This document shows positions 37,300 through 49,132 of a DNA stretch of 64,000 nt, in pieces (within the stretch, counting starts at the first letter, position 1; each line of letters opens with the position of its first letter). The DNA lies in contig OZ024894.1 of assembly GCA_964017195.1 (NCBI GenBank), positions 186,001 through 250,000 of the forward strand, in the 5' to 3' direction. The position numbers and the translations under genes are program-made. The notes beneath the pieces were generated by a model. The model had not been told where the DNA came from, did not search any database, and saw only the letters and a list, made by a program, of their open reading frames with translations. This stretch comes from Siderastrea radians. Its lineage: Eukaryota > Cnidaria > Anthozoa > Scleractinia > Rhizangiidae.

Positions 37300-38403
37300 T
37301 TAATTACTCTTTAATTCTTCATTGGCTGAAACAAGTTGAGCTCCATTGTCCGAGTATAGCTTCGAGGGGTAGCCTCTTATAGAAACGAAACGTCTTCGTA
37401 CCATCAGGAACTTCTCTGTGCTGTAATCAGGCGAGATATCTACATGGACAGCTGGTGTTGCAGGACAATTGAACATCAACCCGTACGCCTTTCCCAGCGT
37501 TCTTTTCTTCACTTCATCTTTAATTTTAAAGGGACCAAAGAAATCGAGGGCTGTAGAATCCCACGCTGGTGCTGGCTTTAATCTTTCAATTGGCAGCTTA
37601 CCCATTATTTGCTCACTCAGTTTTTTCTCCACTTTTCTACAGATAATGCAGTTGTTCTTAATGCATTTAACTAATCTAAGTAGTTTAATTATCCAGAATC
37701 TTGATCGAATTTTACTGGTCGTTGATAGCACTCCAAGGTGTCCCCTTTGGTGTACGTGTTCTCCATAGAGTCTTGAGAAGCGGTGCTCGTAGGGTAGCAA
37801 GACGAGTTCATGTTTGTTGTACCTCATTTCCATCCATCGTTGACCACGTCCCCCCACTACATAGATTCCGTCGTCACGTCTTCGATGGCAGAGACGTTTA
37901 TACCCTCCCTTTTTCAGGTCTTCGTGCATACTTTTCTGTGCTTGTAAGATCCAGAATCGTTCTGCATTTGTGATATCCGCAGGTATTAGTTCCTTAGTTA
38001 TATTCTTGAACGTCGCTTGCGGCGTTTTCTTGTACATCGCTAACACTCTTGCTGTTACTCTTAACAGCTTCTCGAAATTTGAGTATTTGTTGATGTTGAT
38101 TCGCCCTGCAAGTGTGTCTTCTTCAACATTTGCTACATTGATTGATGCTAGTACCTTGATTGTGTCTGGTAGCTGTCGTACCGTTGTGGGTGTTTGAGTT
38201 ACTGGCCACTTACTTTCAGGTAGTTTGAGAAAGTCAGGTCCTTTCTGCCAGTTACCGTTAAAGTCAATTTCGTTTGGCCTCCTACCACGCGTTAACCAAT
38301 CGGCAATATTGTGTTTGCTGTCAATCCAATACCAGTTGTTCTTTTCGGTGCCTTCTTGAATTTCGGCTACGCGAACGTGTTGCGGCGAACGTGTTGAATC
38401 CAT
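37300..38403 (-). pseudogene. BEL RNase H end, zinc-binding domain and integrase core
   Basis: 367 codons. Residues 1-65 end the RNase H region (WIDSKHNIADWLTRG). Residues about 215-258 form the H2C2 integrase zinc finger (HVHQRGHLG with CIKNNCIIC). Residue D287 (STALDFFGPF) and D352 (YSDNGAQL) are the first two catalytic acids of the DDE core, and the matching glutamate is in the next frame. It stops after EELK because of a one-base deletion that separates it from 37295-36585. Confidence 0.87.
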
Positions 38404-38499
38404 ATGACTCTTTATGTATCATGGCATGCACAATCTGGGAATTGACAATGTGGTAAAACCCTTGAATTGTATACCTGCACTGCTGCTGTAAGATGGTTT

Positions 38500-38886
38500 T
38501 CAGTCTCTAATGTTAAGCACCGCGCGGCATAGTTCTATTCGATCGATTGACATCCTTTTGACTGGAGCTAGGCGATTCTTTGACAGGATGAGGTAACTAC
38601 CACATTCTGCAGTCGATAATTCCCATCTGACATAAGCACAAGTGCCGTAGGCGTTATTTGATCCGTCACTAAATATGACCAGTACTGGGTCTCCCACTGC
38701 ATTGCTTGGTTTCATACATCGTTTGACTGTAATTTTTTCCATTTCAGGTAAGTCATTGAAAAATATCACCCACTCTCGCCTGTTTTCTTCTGGTATGGGG
38801 TCGTCCCAATCCAGTTTCGTCTCATTCGTCCATAATTTCCTCATAAGTATTTTAGCTTTTAACCGTGTACGGGCCGGCAAGTCCAA
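38500..38886 (-). pseudogene. BEL connection/RNase H-like segment
   Basis: 128 codons with LVIFSDGSNNAYGTCAYVRW, the characteristic BEL RNase H-like motif, then SKNRLAPVKRMSIDRIELC. It opens with the end of the RT thumb (LPARTRLKAKILMRKLW). The frame breaks just after LNIRD, before the tail encoded from 38403 down. Confidence 0.85.
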
Positions 38887-38889
38887 GAG

Positions 38890-39682
38890 GATCGTATATT
38901 TAACTGTTGACTGGAGACAAAATGATACGTTTTGTCAATATGTCGGGGGTGTGAATATCTGCAGGAGTCATATCCTTCCGAATTAAAGGAAATTTTCTTT
39001 TGGGAAGAAACTCAGTTTGACTTTAAACTGAAAATTATCTCGTATAAGATCCCACACAACGCCAAGCACCTTTTCTGTGGCGGCAGACGGTTCCATTGCT
39101 ATCTTTGTTTTATCTCCGCTTGATCGATTACCAGAATAGGTCCATTCCTTTAACTTGAACCCTCCTTGTCCGATAACTTCTCTATATCACCAGTTCATCC
39201 ATGTATGTGATGTTAAGTATCACTCGGGTGGCTTCCGGAAATTGATCCTTTCCCATTTCCGCGGTCTTTCTCAATGCGACGGTTGCTATCACGCCTGATG
39301 GTTTGTCGCCGAACGACACTCTCTGTATCACATAGGTATCCGGTTTTCTTGTAGGTAGTCTCCATGTCGGGCCATAGGAAGCGATGAGTGTGCTGATCTA
39401 GTACCTTGGTTGCAACCGCGTGGTTTTGATATCGCCGAAAAAGGCTACTTCGTATTCTCTGAATCTTATGAGGACTGCTAGTATGTTGTTGAGTAGGTCT
39501 GGCCCCTTTGCCCAGTACTCATTCAGCACGTGGCCCATATAATTTGCACTGCTGTTAAATACAATCCTGACAGGGGTGGACTTTGAGTCAGGCTTTAGGA
39601 CTTCGTGATGAGAAATATAGTGTATTGGGCCTTTGTAGTTTCTTAGCTCTTCCCCTGTTAGAGTCACTCCTCGATCTATCAT
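38890..39682 (-). pseudogene. BEL reverse transcriptase, decayed
   Basis: 39682-39398 encodes the RT start (PVRIVFNSSANYMG, GPDLLNNILAVLIRFRE, VAFFGDI). The next core piece is in a different frame: RVSFGDKPSGVIATVALRKT, then the position of the YVDD box reads YMDE, and a stop follows. At least two frameshifts and the loss of a catalytic aspartate make this copy unable to encode RT. Confidence 0.8.
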
Positions 39683-39698
39683 GTCTTGTACTTGCTCT

Positions 39699-40550
39699 TT
39701 ATAAACCTTTGCATGTTCCGTGTTTTTTGCAAGTCTTTTTTTCGGTTGAGATCAATTTTGTAAAGGCGATTCTTCTGTTATCCGGCAAATCGTAAGGGTC
39801 TTTGATCCAGTGATATTCCGCAATCCATCTTTTGGCTTCTTTATCGTAATCAAGGTTCTTTTTAATTAAAGCAAGGTCTTTCTCTTCTTTAATTGTGGAG
39901 TTCTTGCTTCCCAGGTGACATCTTCCGCATTTGCATCCTCCGCACCGCGGGGTGCATTTGATACCGAGATTCTCTATGTTGTAAAAATCTTCTACGCTAG
40001 GGGATGCTGTATGAAGTACTTGCACGCTATTGAGTTTGTGTCTCTCATTTATTTCTTTGATTTGGGGATGAGTTCCACCAATGCATCTTCCAAATTGATT
40101 CTTTAATAGCAACAAGTGTCCCGAGAACTGTTCCTTTTGTGGGTGGAATCCGGCGTATTCGAAGCCAATTAGTACGTCTATTTCCCCTGTTGGTCTTGCT
40201 ATTTCCTCTTTTGTTACATCTTTAAATAGTCGGTGCACTCCGTCTAAGTTTACAGCTTGAATGTTGGAAGTTATCTTGTCTATTCCATAAACGTCTATTT
40301 GTAATTCCTGTCCCCTTTTGTCAATTAGTGTGAGCTTGTATTTATAGGATACCAACTTTTCGTTAACGCCTCCAACTTTTAATATCGATAACTCTGTTCT
40401 TATTCCCTTGAGTTTTTCCTCTTTAGCTTTTTTATTTGTGATGAAGCAGAGGGAAGCGCCGTTGTCCCATAACACGTTAGCCCATCCCTTTTTAGTCCGA
40501 ATCCTTTGAACTTGTAGTAGACAGGTATCAACATCTCTGTTGTTACACAT
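39699..40550 (-). pseudogene. BEL protease and linker to RT
   Basis: 283 codons. Near residue 30 LWDNGASLCFITNKKAK is the aspartic protease (retropepsin/DUF1758) active-site segment, with DNGA where many relatives have DSGA or DTGA. VLIGFEYAGFHPQKEQFSGH and FGRCIGGTHP follow, as in the family, then a cysteine cluster (CGGCKCGRC) and the N-terminal helix of RT (KRWIAEYHWIKDPYDLPDN). The frame closes early because of a shift before the RT fingers. Confidence 0.82.
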
Positions 40551-40936
40551 ATTCGCAGACGCAGGGACGTCAACTTCTTGTTTTTCTTCACGTAGAGTAG
40601 CATGATGTTTCTTCGTAAGTCGTTCACGCCACAGTCTTTCTTATTCCTGCATTCTTGAATTCCATGTCCACGTTTAAGACACGACCAACAAGCTCCCTTT
40701 TCTTTCAAGTTTTCTCTCCTTTCTTCTACAGGCTTCGAAAGATAAACTCTGCATTCGCTTGTCCAGTGGTTCGCTCTTTCATGATACAGGCATTTGCTTC
40801 GTGTCGAGCGTGAAGCGGCTACTTTATCGTCCTTCTCTGAATAATATACAGAGCCTTTGACCCTGGAGTCGTTGGTTAATCGCAAGTCTGCATTCTCGTA
40901 TTCAATAGCTTGCTTTTGATTGAGGAGAAATTTCAA
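40400..40936 (-). pseudogene. BEL gag nucleocapsid with CCHC knuckles
   Basis: 178 codons overlapping the protease frame. CWSCLKRGHGIQEC is a perfect C-x2-C-x4-H-x4-C zinc knuckle, preceded by a CLYHERANHWTSEC variant. It would bind the element's RNA. The part after the knuckle is read out of the protease frame, showing a frameshift near 40550-40600. Confidence 0.83.
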
Positions 40937-41866
40937 TAAACTTGGAAATCCATCTTATTAACGGTGCTGTCTTTGGAGCTCACTAATTTCGCCCATTCTT
41001 TCCTAACATCAGTCGGTAATTTTTTTACAATCACACTCACAGAACTAGTCGTGGTTATTTCCTTTTCTAATCCTAATCTCTTTAAGTCTCTGTAGCCGTC
41101 TTCGACAATGTTGATAAATTCGACGAATTTTTTGTTCTTGCCGTCTTTGAGGTTTCTCGTATTCTGAATTGCATTCATTATGACGTCTACAACTTTAGCG
41201 GGATCCCCGTATTTCTCATCTAATCGTTTCCACATAGTGTCAAGATCATCATCAATACTCTTCACGACATCGGCTGGTTCTTTGCTAAGACATGATCGGA
41301 GGATGTAAGGTGCATTTTCTTCGTTAATTGTTGGCACGACTTGTTTTTCAAAGTCCGTTTTAAATAGGGGATAATCTCCTATTTCTCCTGTGAATAATGG
41401 CATCTTGACCTTTTCTAGTCGTAGTGGATTTTGTTTTTGAGCATTCTCGAGATCTGTCTCCTTAGCGATAAATGATTCGATCCTGCCGCTGATTTCATTG
41501 TAGTGCACGTGCATGTTACGAATCCATTCGATTTCGTGTTCTACGCTCTTACTGTCTAGTAGCTCGAGCATCTTATTGTGTAGTACAGTTCGCTAGCGCA
41601 GTCTCTAATTCTTTAGACGTTTTGCACAAAGCTGCAGGAGCGTCTTGGCCTTTAGATTCCATTAGAGTTTGCGCATGGTTTGAAAGAGTTTCAAAGATCG
41701 TTTCCATTGATTTCTTTCTCATGTTCATTTGTTCTAACAATCGCTGAAACTTTAGTTGTTCAATTCTGATTATTTCTTGACGATTTATTTCTTCTCTCTG
41801 ATTCTTCTCGAGCTGAATCTGATCGTTCACGTAATGAGCTTGCATGGCTGCCGCCTCACTGTACAA
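40933..41866 (-). pseudogene. BEL gag, central part (DUF1759)
   Basis: Two adjacent frames (41866-41573 and 41571-40933). The first is a long coiled coil (QLEKNQREEINRQEIIRIEQ). The second has RLEKVKMPLFTGEIGDYPLF, the gag signature of BEL/Pao (DUF1759), and KLPTDVRKEWAKL near the end. A stop at 41573 separates them. Upstream of 41866 the similarity to gag continues to the insertion border at about 41934 but needs two one-base corrections, so the gene is a pseudogene. Confidence 0.83.
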
Positions 41867-41937
41867 TTCTTGTAGTCCTTGTAGCTCGTTGATCCATGCT
41901 TCCTTCGTTCAACTTCTTCAGTTAAGGTGACTCGATC

Positions 41938-42162
41938 GAAATAAATGACGCGCTCTATGCTTCTCTAAAAACTCTAATAACATCGTCATTTCTTACTCGA
42001 TTGCCTTGAAACGTTCGCATTTTACACACAATTTATCGAGGAATAATATGTCAACACGTAGATGTACTGTTCGTTAATTTTGCGTGATTTTGCTTTTATT
42101 GAACACTACTTTTTTGATAAAATTGCTATTCTAACAAAACTGAGCGCTACGATTTGGTTTAA
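41938..42162. repeat. Left terminal inverted repeat of the 19.7-kb element
   Basis: Matches the reverse complement of 61402-61630 from GAAATAAATGACGCGCTCTA to CTACGATTTGGTTTAA. The match stops sharply: the left copy continues GGGCCCACC and the right ACTTCTAGAATC. Confidence 0.85.
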
Positions 42163-43050
42163 GGGCCCACCTTCACCCAAACGGCCTTGCGACCGTTTGT
42201 TATTGTTTTCAAATGGTTGTATTGTTTTTCTCGCGACCTGATTGGTTGCCAGAATATTCCTGCGAGAGAGAAAATTGTCACGTAAATTCAAAACAAATCG
42301 GAGGAGCCATGTCGTATCGATTTACTTTGCGAAGTTGCCCCAATCTACGGCCTCAATTCAAATCTTTAGGCTTTTATGAAAGGCATTTACACCCCCAAAA
42401 TATTGGAATTATCTGATGTTTGCCATGTGAAAGTTTCAATGACAAAGAAAGCGAGAAGTCAGTTTGTTATGTTCGCATTTCTAAGCGCAAGCAAGCGATC
42501 TGGGCAGAAGACTCAAACAGTTACTTGGACATTCGATTGTTTTAGTTTGCAGATTGCATTCTCATTGTCTTGTAAGGTAACAGTGATTTTAAAGACCCCT
42601 CCTAGTCATTATAGAGGTTGGTCTGAAGGGAAATAAACAGCGTATACGACCAAATAGCAACTCACTGATTATCGCTCGCAAAATAGCACTTGTCCGGTGA
42701 CTCCCGCATTACAATTTCAACCTTTGAAAGCCAGCCGTACGTGTGTACTAATCGATCAAATCTCCCTGAACCTATGGTTAACTGAGAAACTAATTATTTT
42801 AATTCAATCGTACGATGATAGATACAGCGGAAGAAAAAGAAAACAGTCCTGCAAAACCATTCATTTATTACACACTCGCGAGCCGCTCTGTTTACATCGC
42901 GCGAATAAAATCAAATCAAACGAATCAAACTTACTTCCCAAGGTCCCGCATCCAATACAATCAGGAACTCAAACAACATCACTACAAGAGATTCACAAAA
43001 TATCTGTTTCTGTTCTTCATAACACAAGCTCCTCTGAGACGAATACTGAC
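42163..43050. other. Subterminal part of the 19.7-kb element, no recognised gene
   Basis: A CCAAT-type box (CTGATTGGTTGCC) at about 42238 precedes an ATG at 42309 with a 35-codon frame (MSYRFTLRSC...); such a layout could be a promoter and a short first exon. A 188-codon frame (42697-43263) runs into the hairpin repeat and is probably not a gene. Nothing here matches a family I know. Confidence 0.4.
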
Positions 43051-43071
43051 ATTGGCCCGATTTATACTAGA

Positions 43072-43213
43072 GACGGATCATCCGTCTGGGACGAACTTAG
43101 GCAAAGAACGGTAGTTCGTCTTATAATTCGTCTGTGTATAAATACGGCCTTTCAGACGGATCATCCGTCCATACGAATTATCCACGGTAGTTCGTCTGTC
43201 AAGACGAACTACC
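43072..43213. repeat. Cluster of short perfect hairpins
   Basis: GACGGATCATCCGTC occurs twice (43072-43086 and 43155-43169), and GGTAGTTCGTC pairs with GACGAACTACC across a 6-base loop (43186-43213). TAGTTCGTC also occurs alone at about 43112. It ends exactly where the 15.2-kb inverted unit starts. Probably a hairpin-rich MITE. Confidence 0.7.
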
Positions 43214-45592
43214 ATCATGAGCAATTCATTCGGACAAACTCTGCAAATAGACTCTCGAACTGAAATTGGCAGTCAACTCGGAGATGCGAAGAGTTTTATG
43301 TTACGCATTTTCAGTTTATTAACCCGAAAATGCGTACAGCGTACGGTTCATAACTGTGCCTAGCTTCGTTTCAGGTTACTAGCCGTTCACGGAACCAAAG
43401 TCGACAAACTGAGTCGCAGAGGCATTTCCCCAAATGTTTACTGATACGGGGAAAAGATCGAGCTAGGGTCAGGTTTGCAAGCGTGTGAATCCGAACAATA
43501 GGCAAAACAAAATAAACGTGTTTTCAAGGAAAGGGAGGTCTTTCGTGCCTCGGAGATTATTACGTCGGGGGAAATATCTTATCGATTTTCGAAAATGACA
43601 AACCAGGAGCGGCACAGTTGATTCAAAGGCAGCTTGTAATTGTCAATCCAATTCGCGGAAAATTGAAATCTTTACCACAGAGCAGATTCGACAGGAAAAT
43701 TTGAGATAGTTTCTCGATAGTTTCAGTTTGATGCAGTTTACTCCTAGGGTCATTGCATGTTCTTTGGAATACAATGCACTTTCAGTAGAAGAGTAAACCG
43801 ATGTTGCAGGCTTTTCCGTGTTGTTTTCATTGAAAGTATTTAGTCCAGAGATTATGCAAATTTTACTTGAAATTGACTGACAGCCGTGTCACGCAACGAG
43901 CGAGGATTTCGATTCGTGACCAGTAGCTTTTGAAACTCGTGGAGTTTTCACCAAAAGAAAAAACCATCCGGCAAAATCATGTACCTAAAACATTCTGACA
44001 ACTGCAACGGTGCCTTTTTTTCACCAAAGGTGGTTATTTTCCAACCCAGTGAAATGCGAATGTCATCCTCCCAAATATTTACAAGTTCCATATTTTGTCA
44101 CGTACGTTACTGAGCACACCGGCTAAAATTCAGAGCTTTCTTCTCTGGAAAATAAGGAGAGGTTTGCACTGAAAAAGTTTTACATATATATTTAAGTTTG
44201 GAGACCAAGCGCCAGCTGGCATCGCCTATGAAATTTGTAGCAAACAGGCTGTGATTTGAGAGTGCATGTGAAGGCTAGCGTGCTTGTGAAGGGTTGCAAT
44301 CCTATTATTACGGTAATACAACTTGATGTGCGGCTTACTTTACAGTTTTTCGGACTTCAAAAAACACTGTCACAGGATTATCACGAAACCTGCAAGGACA
44401 CTTTATAGGAACAAATATGCTTACAGGCTCGAGCTCGAAGAAAAAAAAGCATGGTGCTTTAATACGCACGGCCAGTTCTTTTTTGGCCCCAAATTATGCG
44501 ACACGACCGCTTATTCTTAATCTCATGTTGAAACTATAAAAACTGCTGACGCTTTCACAATAATCATCAGATTAAAATATACCAGACTACTTAACAAATA
44601 CGTCAAATGAATCAGTAAGCTTATGTCTCGAGCGGCAAATTGTATTGTGAGCGGGAAAAGTCAAATAGGAATAATTCAGCGGCTATTAAAACAATATCAT
44701 TTAAACGGCTTTTAAAAACTCTCAACCGCATTTTTCGAGATAAACTGCAAAACTGAGTACACCACAAACTCAAACTCATTTTAGTGCTTTATTTAAACTA
44801 AAACTGAAGTCGATAAAAATGAGCTCACCTCAGTTTGGTATGTCATAATCAGCGGGACTGCACATCCATAAATCCAATGAAACCTTATCAAATAGGCTTG
44901 TTTTTCATGTCTTGCCCTTTAAATAGTTCTGTGAGGCTGTGTTGAACTGCCATCAGTGATTTGACTTGATCTGTGAACAAATTCTCTCCTTAGCCATGAG
45001 AGGATCTCTGGCAGTAAACCTTGGCAATAGATTTGCGTATTGACTATTTTCAACGCAAATGGATTTATAAAGCTCCATTCATGTACATGCTGTATATTCA
45101 CGGCCGGTTTCTTTGTAGAAATGTATTGGGAATTGACGTGGAGATTTCACTCGCCGACTCTTACTCGCTTCAATCCAAAGCTTTTAGTGAAGCACGTGGA
45201 GTTTTCCCACAGAAATGGTGCAGCACATCAATGAGACGACAGTGATGTAAAAAAATTTAAAAAAACAAACGTTCTCACTGCAGTAAAAGTTTCTCTGTCG
45301 GATCGATTTTAACTTCACACGTAAACCTCCAAACTCCCCGTGGTAATCGGGACGCACCACCAGGATGTACGAAATACTAAATTCAAAGCTCTAAAAACGT
45401 TTGTCAAACCTTGACCAAGTTTGGCAGGTTCAGGCGCGTTCTTAGTGACCAATTACAGAGCGCGCTGTCAACGTGTGTCAATCAACACGACAGTGATGTG
45501 TTTTCGAACGAACTTTTTCGCGCGAATAAATAAACCAATCACACGCATTTAAGCTGGCTACAGAAGTTTATTTAGTGACAGGCATCCCGAAA
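43213..45592 (+). repeat. Left 2.4-kb inverted arm
   Basis: Contains short frames that are open in both arms, for example 45021-45245 (MAIDLRIDYFQRKWIYKAPF and on) and 44323-44520 (MMCGLLYSFSDFKKHCHRII). Because the two arms are recent copies, shared open frames are weak evidence for a gene. A frame corresponding to 57473-57715 of the right arm is broken here by a T-run change. Confidence 0.7.
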
Positions 45593-45609
45593 GGATTGTC
45601 GGCATAGCT

Positions 45610-47254
45610 GTACGAGTAAAAAGGGTGAGTGTACGAAGCGCTCTCAACACAAACAACAATCAAGACTGACTGTACTGTACGATTAATAAGCGTGAGTATA
45701 GGAAGAGCGCTCAACACTCGAGTAGAAGGCTTGTTTGTATTGTCCGAGTGCTAAGCGTGACTGTACAGACTGCCTCAGAAAACGACCATCAAGCTTCACT
45801 GTATTGGACGGCTAATAAGTGTTAGAGTACGAAGAGCACTAAGCAATCGAGGAAGAGGCTTGTCTGTATTGTAATAATAATAATGACTTTATTAACGTGT
45901 CAAGCAAAAATCTAGCAGAGGGGATTCCCCACTGCTAATAGAGGACACCTAGCTTTCTAAAATACAATCTAAAAATACAAAAACGAACTAGAAACTACTA
46001 AGAGTTAGAATTAAAAACTACTAATGATAATTGTACAGGTAATAGGCGTGAGTGTGCGAAGTGCCCTCAAGAATCACACAACAGGCTTGTGTGTATTGTA
46101 CGAGTATTAAGCGTGAGTGTGCGAGGGGCTGTCAACAGTCGCACAACAGGCTTGTCTGTATTGTACGAGTACTAGCGATGAGTCTGCAAAGTGCTCACAA
46201 CAGGCTAAGTGTACGAGTAACAAGCGTGAGTGTGCAAAGAGCTCTCAACAATCCTACAGCAGGCTTGTGTGTATTGTACGAGTAATAACCGTAAGAGTGC
46301 GAAGCGCGCTCAACAATCGTGGAACAGGCTTGTGTGTATTGTACGAGTAATAACCGTAAGTGTGCGAAGCGCGCTCAACAATCGTGGAACAGGCTTGTGT
46401 GTATTGTACGAGTAATAACCGTAAGTGTGCGAAGCGTTCTCAACAATCGTGGAACAGGCTTGTGTGTATTGTACGAGTAATAACCGTAAGTGTGCGAAGC
46501 GTTCTCAACAATTGTACAACAGGCTTGTGAGTATTGTACGAGTAATAACCGTAAGTGTGCGAAGCGTGCTTAACAATCGTGGAACAGGCTTGTATGTATT
46601 GTACGAGTAATAACAGTAAGTGTGCGAAGCGTGCTCAACAATCGTGGAACAGGCTTGTGTGTATTGTACGAGTAATAACCGTAAGTGTGCGAAGCGTACT
46701 TAACAGCCGTGGAACAGGCTTGTGTGTATTGTACGAGTAATAACCGTAAGTGTGCGAAGCGTTCTCAACAATTGTACAACAGGCTTGTCTGTATTGTACG
46801 AGTAATAACCGTAGGTGTGCGAAGCACGCTCAACAATCGTGAAACAGGCTTGTATGTACTGTACGAGTAATAACAGTAAGTGTGCGAAGCGTGCTCAACA
46901 ATCGTGGAACAGGCTTGTGTGTATAGTACGAGTAATAACCGTAAGTGTGCGAAGCGTGCTCAACAATTCTACAACAGGCTTGTCTGTATTGTACGAGCAA
47001 CAACCGTAAGTGTGCGGAGCGTGCTCAACAGCCGTGGAACAGGCTTGTGTGTATTGTACGAGTAATAACCATGTGTGAAGCGTGCTCAACAATCGTGGAA
47101 CAGGCTTGTGTGTATTGTACGAGTAATAACCGTAAGTGTGCGAAGCGTTCTCAACAATCGTGCAACAGGCGTGTGTGTATTGTACGAGTAATAACCGTAA
47201 GTGTGCGAAGCGTTCTCAACAATAGTACAACAGGCTTGTGTGTATTGTACGACA
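45610..47254 (+). repeat. 65-bp minisatellite array, left (with LINE insertion)
   Basis: Unit of the type GTACGAGTAATAACCGTAAG, then TGTGCGAAGCGTGCTCAACA, then ATCGTGGAACAGGCTTGTGTGTATT. Units from 45610 to 45873 are diverged; from 46036 to 47254 about 19 units are nearly identical. 65 is not a multiple of 3, so all frames rotate and give repeated peptides of about 61 codons that are artefacts. No spacers, so it is not CRISPR. Confidence 0.9.
45874..46029 (-). mobile_element. 5'-truncated LINE 3' end inserted in the minisatellite
   Basis: A 156-bp fragment matching 49127-49280 (GACTTTATTAACGTGTCAA, GCTAATAGAGGACACCT, TACAATCTAAAAATACAAAA), with an (AAT)n tail on the left in + orientation. 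ATTGTA at 45868-45873 and 46030-46035 is the target duplication and is part of the 65-bp unit. So it is a clean retrotransposition into the array. Confidence 0.75.
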
Positions 47255-47299
47255 CTGTAAAACCCGATTTCTTAATTTAAGGACAAAAAATTCTAATTT

Positions 47300-49089
47300 T
47301 TTTTTCCGGTAGTAAGGGCAAATTGTGTCTTATTTTTAAGTTCTTAAGAGCGAATGTTACCAACGGTCAAACATTTGGTGGCAACAGGTCAAAAATCAAT
47401 TCCACTCCTATTCTTATGTTAGGTAGACCTTAATGTGAAACAAATCACTGCATAGTTCGTTTGGCTGAATATCGATTTATTTTCAAGAAAATCGATATTA
47501 ACGGCATTCGCTCAAAATGCCGCTTTTGAAGCTCAAAATTTAAGGCAAATCTCGACGCCTCGCGTGACAAAATGAAGCACTTCAGAGCAATAAAAATTAA
47601 CCAAACTTGTAGAACGATGTTTAAATATATGTCAAAAGCATTTTCAGCAATTTCTGCTCATTTATTTACGAGCTCTAATTAAATGTATCCGACATACTTT
47701 TGACTAGATAAAAAGTATATCAAGTTTAACCCCTAAAAAAAGTATGTGGTACCGAATATTATTCGTCAAGAATCTGGATTTCAAGAGGAGAAGGGATGTT
47801 CTCTTGCCTCCTAAAAGGATTTTTTGGGGAAATTTATTGACGCGATGTTATAGAATTTTAAAGTTGGACAAAATGCGTTAATTCAAGCGATCAGAAAAAT
47901 CATCCTAATTAACTCAGTGTACACATACACAAACAACTTCACGTCTACCGCAGGTTTTGATCAGCCAACAACCGATTTTAACACAAAATCCTCTAACCTT
48001 CATGTCGCTGTATCACAGATGAGAGCTGTGGTCCTTGTTCATGATAAAATTCAAGCAAACTGCAAGGAAACTTGACAGGATATCGCAACTTGCCATGCCG
48101 ATTCACCGAACATCCGCCGTTTTTGATGTGATGATTCTCTTTTTCTCTTTTTAAGATGCCTTTCCTTTAAAACTAGCTCTGAACTGAACAGCGAAACAAG
48201 AAGTCGTTAATACAAAAACATCTGTAACGTGCTTTGGGTGATGCCGCTAATTAATTTAGTCAGAACGAGTTTTAGTGAAATCGACTACTGCATGCATTGC
48301 ATGCATGTACCGCGGTAACAAAATTTTGGGTGCATCCGGTGACTTTGGGGAATAAGGTTTAATTTTTTTCAAATAAGCTAATTCTGTCTTCCTACGTTTA
48401 CTACTCTAATGACTGAGCGAAGATTCTCAGTAGATTGGGTTCGATGAGTACTTTGAAATCTGTGCAACTGAAAAAAGCGCACCTTGGTTGCGTGACATAC
48501 CCTAGACTGAGCTTTTACCTGATGGGCAGGGCAAAGGGGGTTTTAAAAATATATTCTCTGTTAGTTTTCCAAGAAGTCGCACAGTTAATGAACGCTATAT
48601 TATATACTATGGCTAGATTAAAATACAAAGTCAGGCATAAAAATTTCCTGTTCGGTCTTAAAATTCTTTTCTCGTTTTGTTGGGGTGAGAGTGGGGAGGG
48701 GCTTGGGCTATAGGTTTCGGGGAAAGAAGTTTTAGAGAACACTGAATCGACTGATTGTATCGATTCCTGGCATTCAAAGAATAAGGCAGTGGTGATACGT
48801 TAAACCTCCTTTTTATTTTTACCTGGTTCTTGTTTGTATTTACGTGCTAGTGTACATTAAACGCACAAACACTTATTTACGGAGAATAGACATTAATAAA
48901 AAATCAAAACTCGTACTGGTTCTCAGGGAATAAATTTAATGATCTGCAAGATTGTTAAGAGCTTTGTCCTGTGGCAGAAAATACAACCCACTACGAGCTT
49001 AACTTGGATGACTTTTTATGAGTCGGGTTTTCCGCTTTCGATGCTCAACAGGCACCAACGAAAAACGACTCTGCTCGACTGACACTGTA

Positions 49090-49132
<43 letters not shown>

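Noticed and set aside
42697..43263. 188-codon open frame
   Set aside because: Its second half runs through the palindromic hairpin cluster and into the arm of the 15.2-kb unit. Composition is unlike a folded protein, and no motif is seen.
46036..47254. CRISPR-like regular array
   Set aside because: Units are directly adjacent with no variable spacers, the unit is 65 bp, and the setting is animal nuclear DNA.
46052..47280. Chain of about ten open frames of about 61-111 codons encoding repeated cysteine/arginine peptides
   Set aside because: They are translations of the 65-bp minisatellite. Because 65 is not a multiple of 3, all frames rotate through the same peptides and stop at the same unit position.
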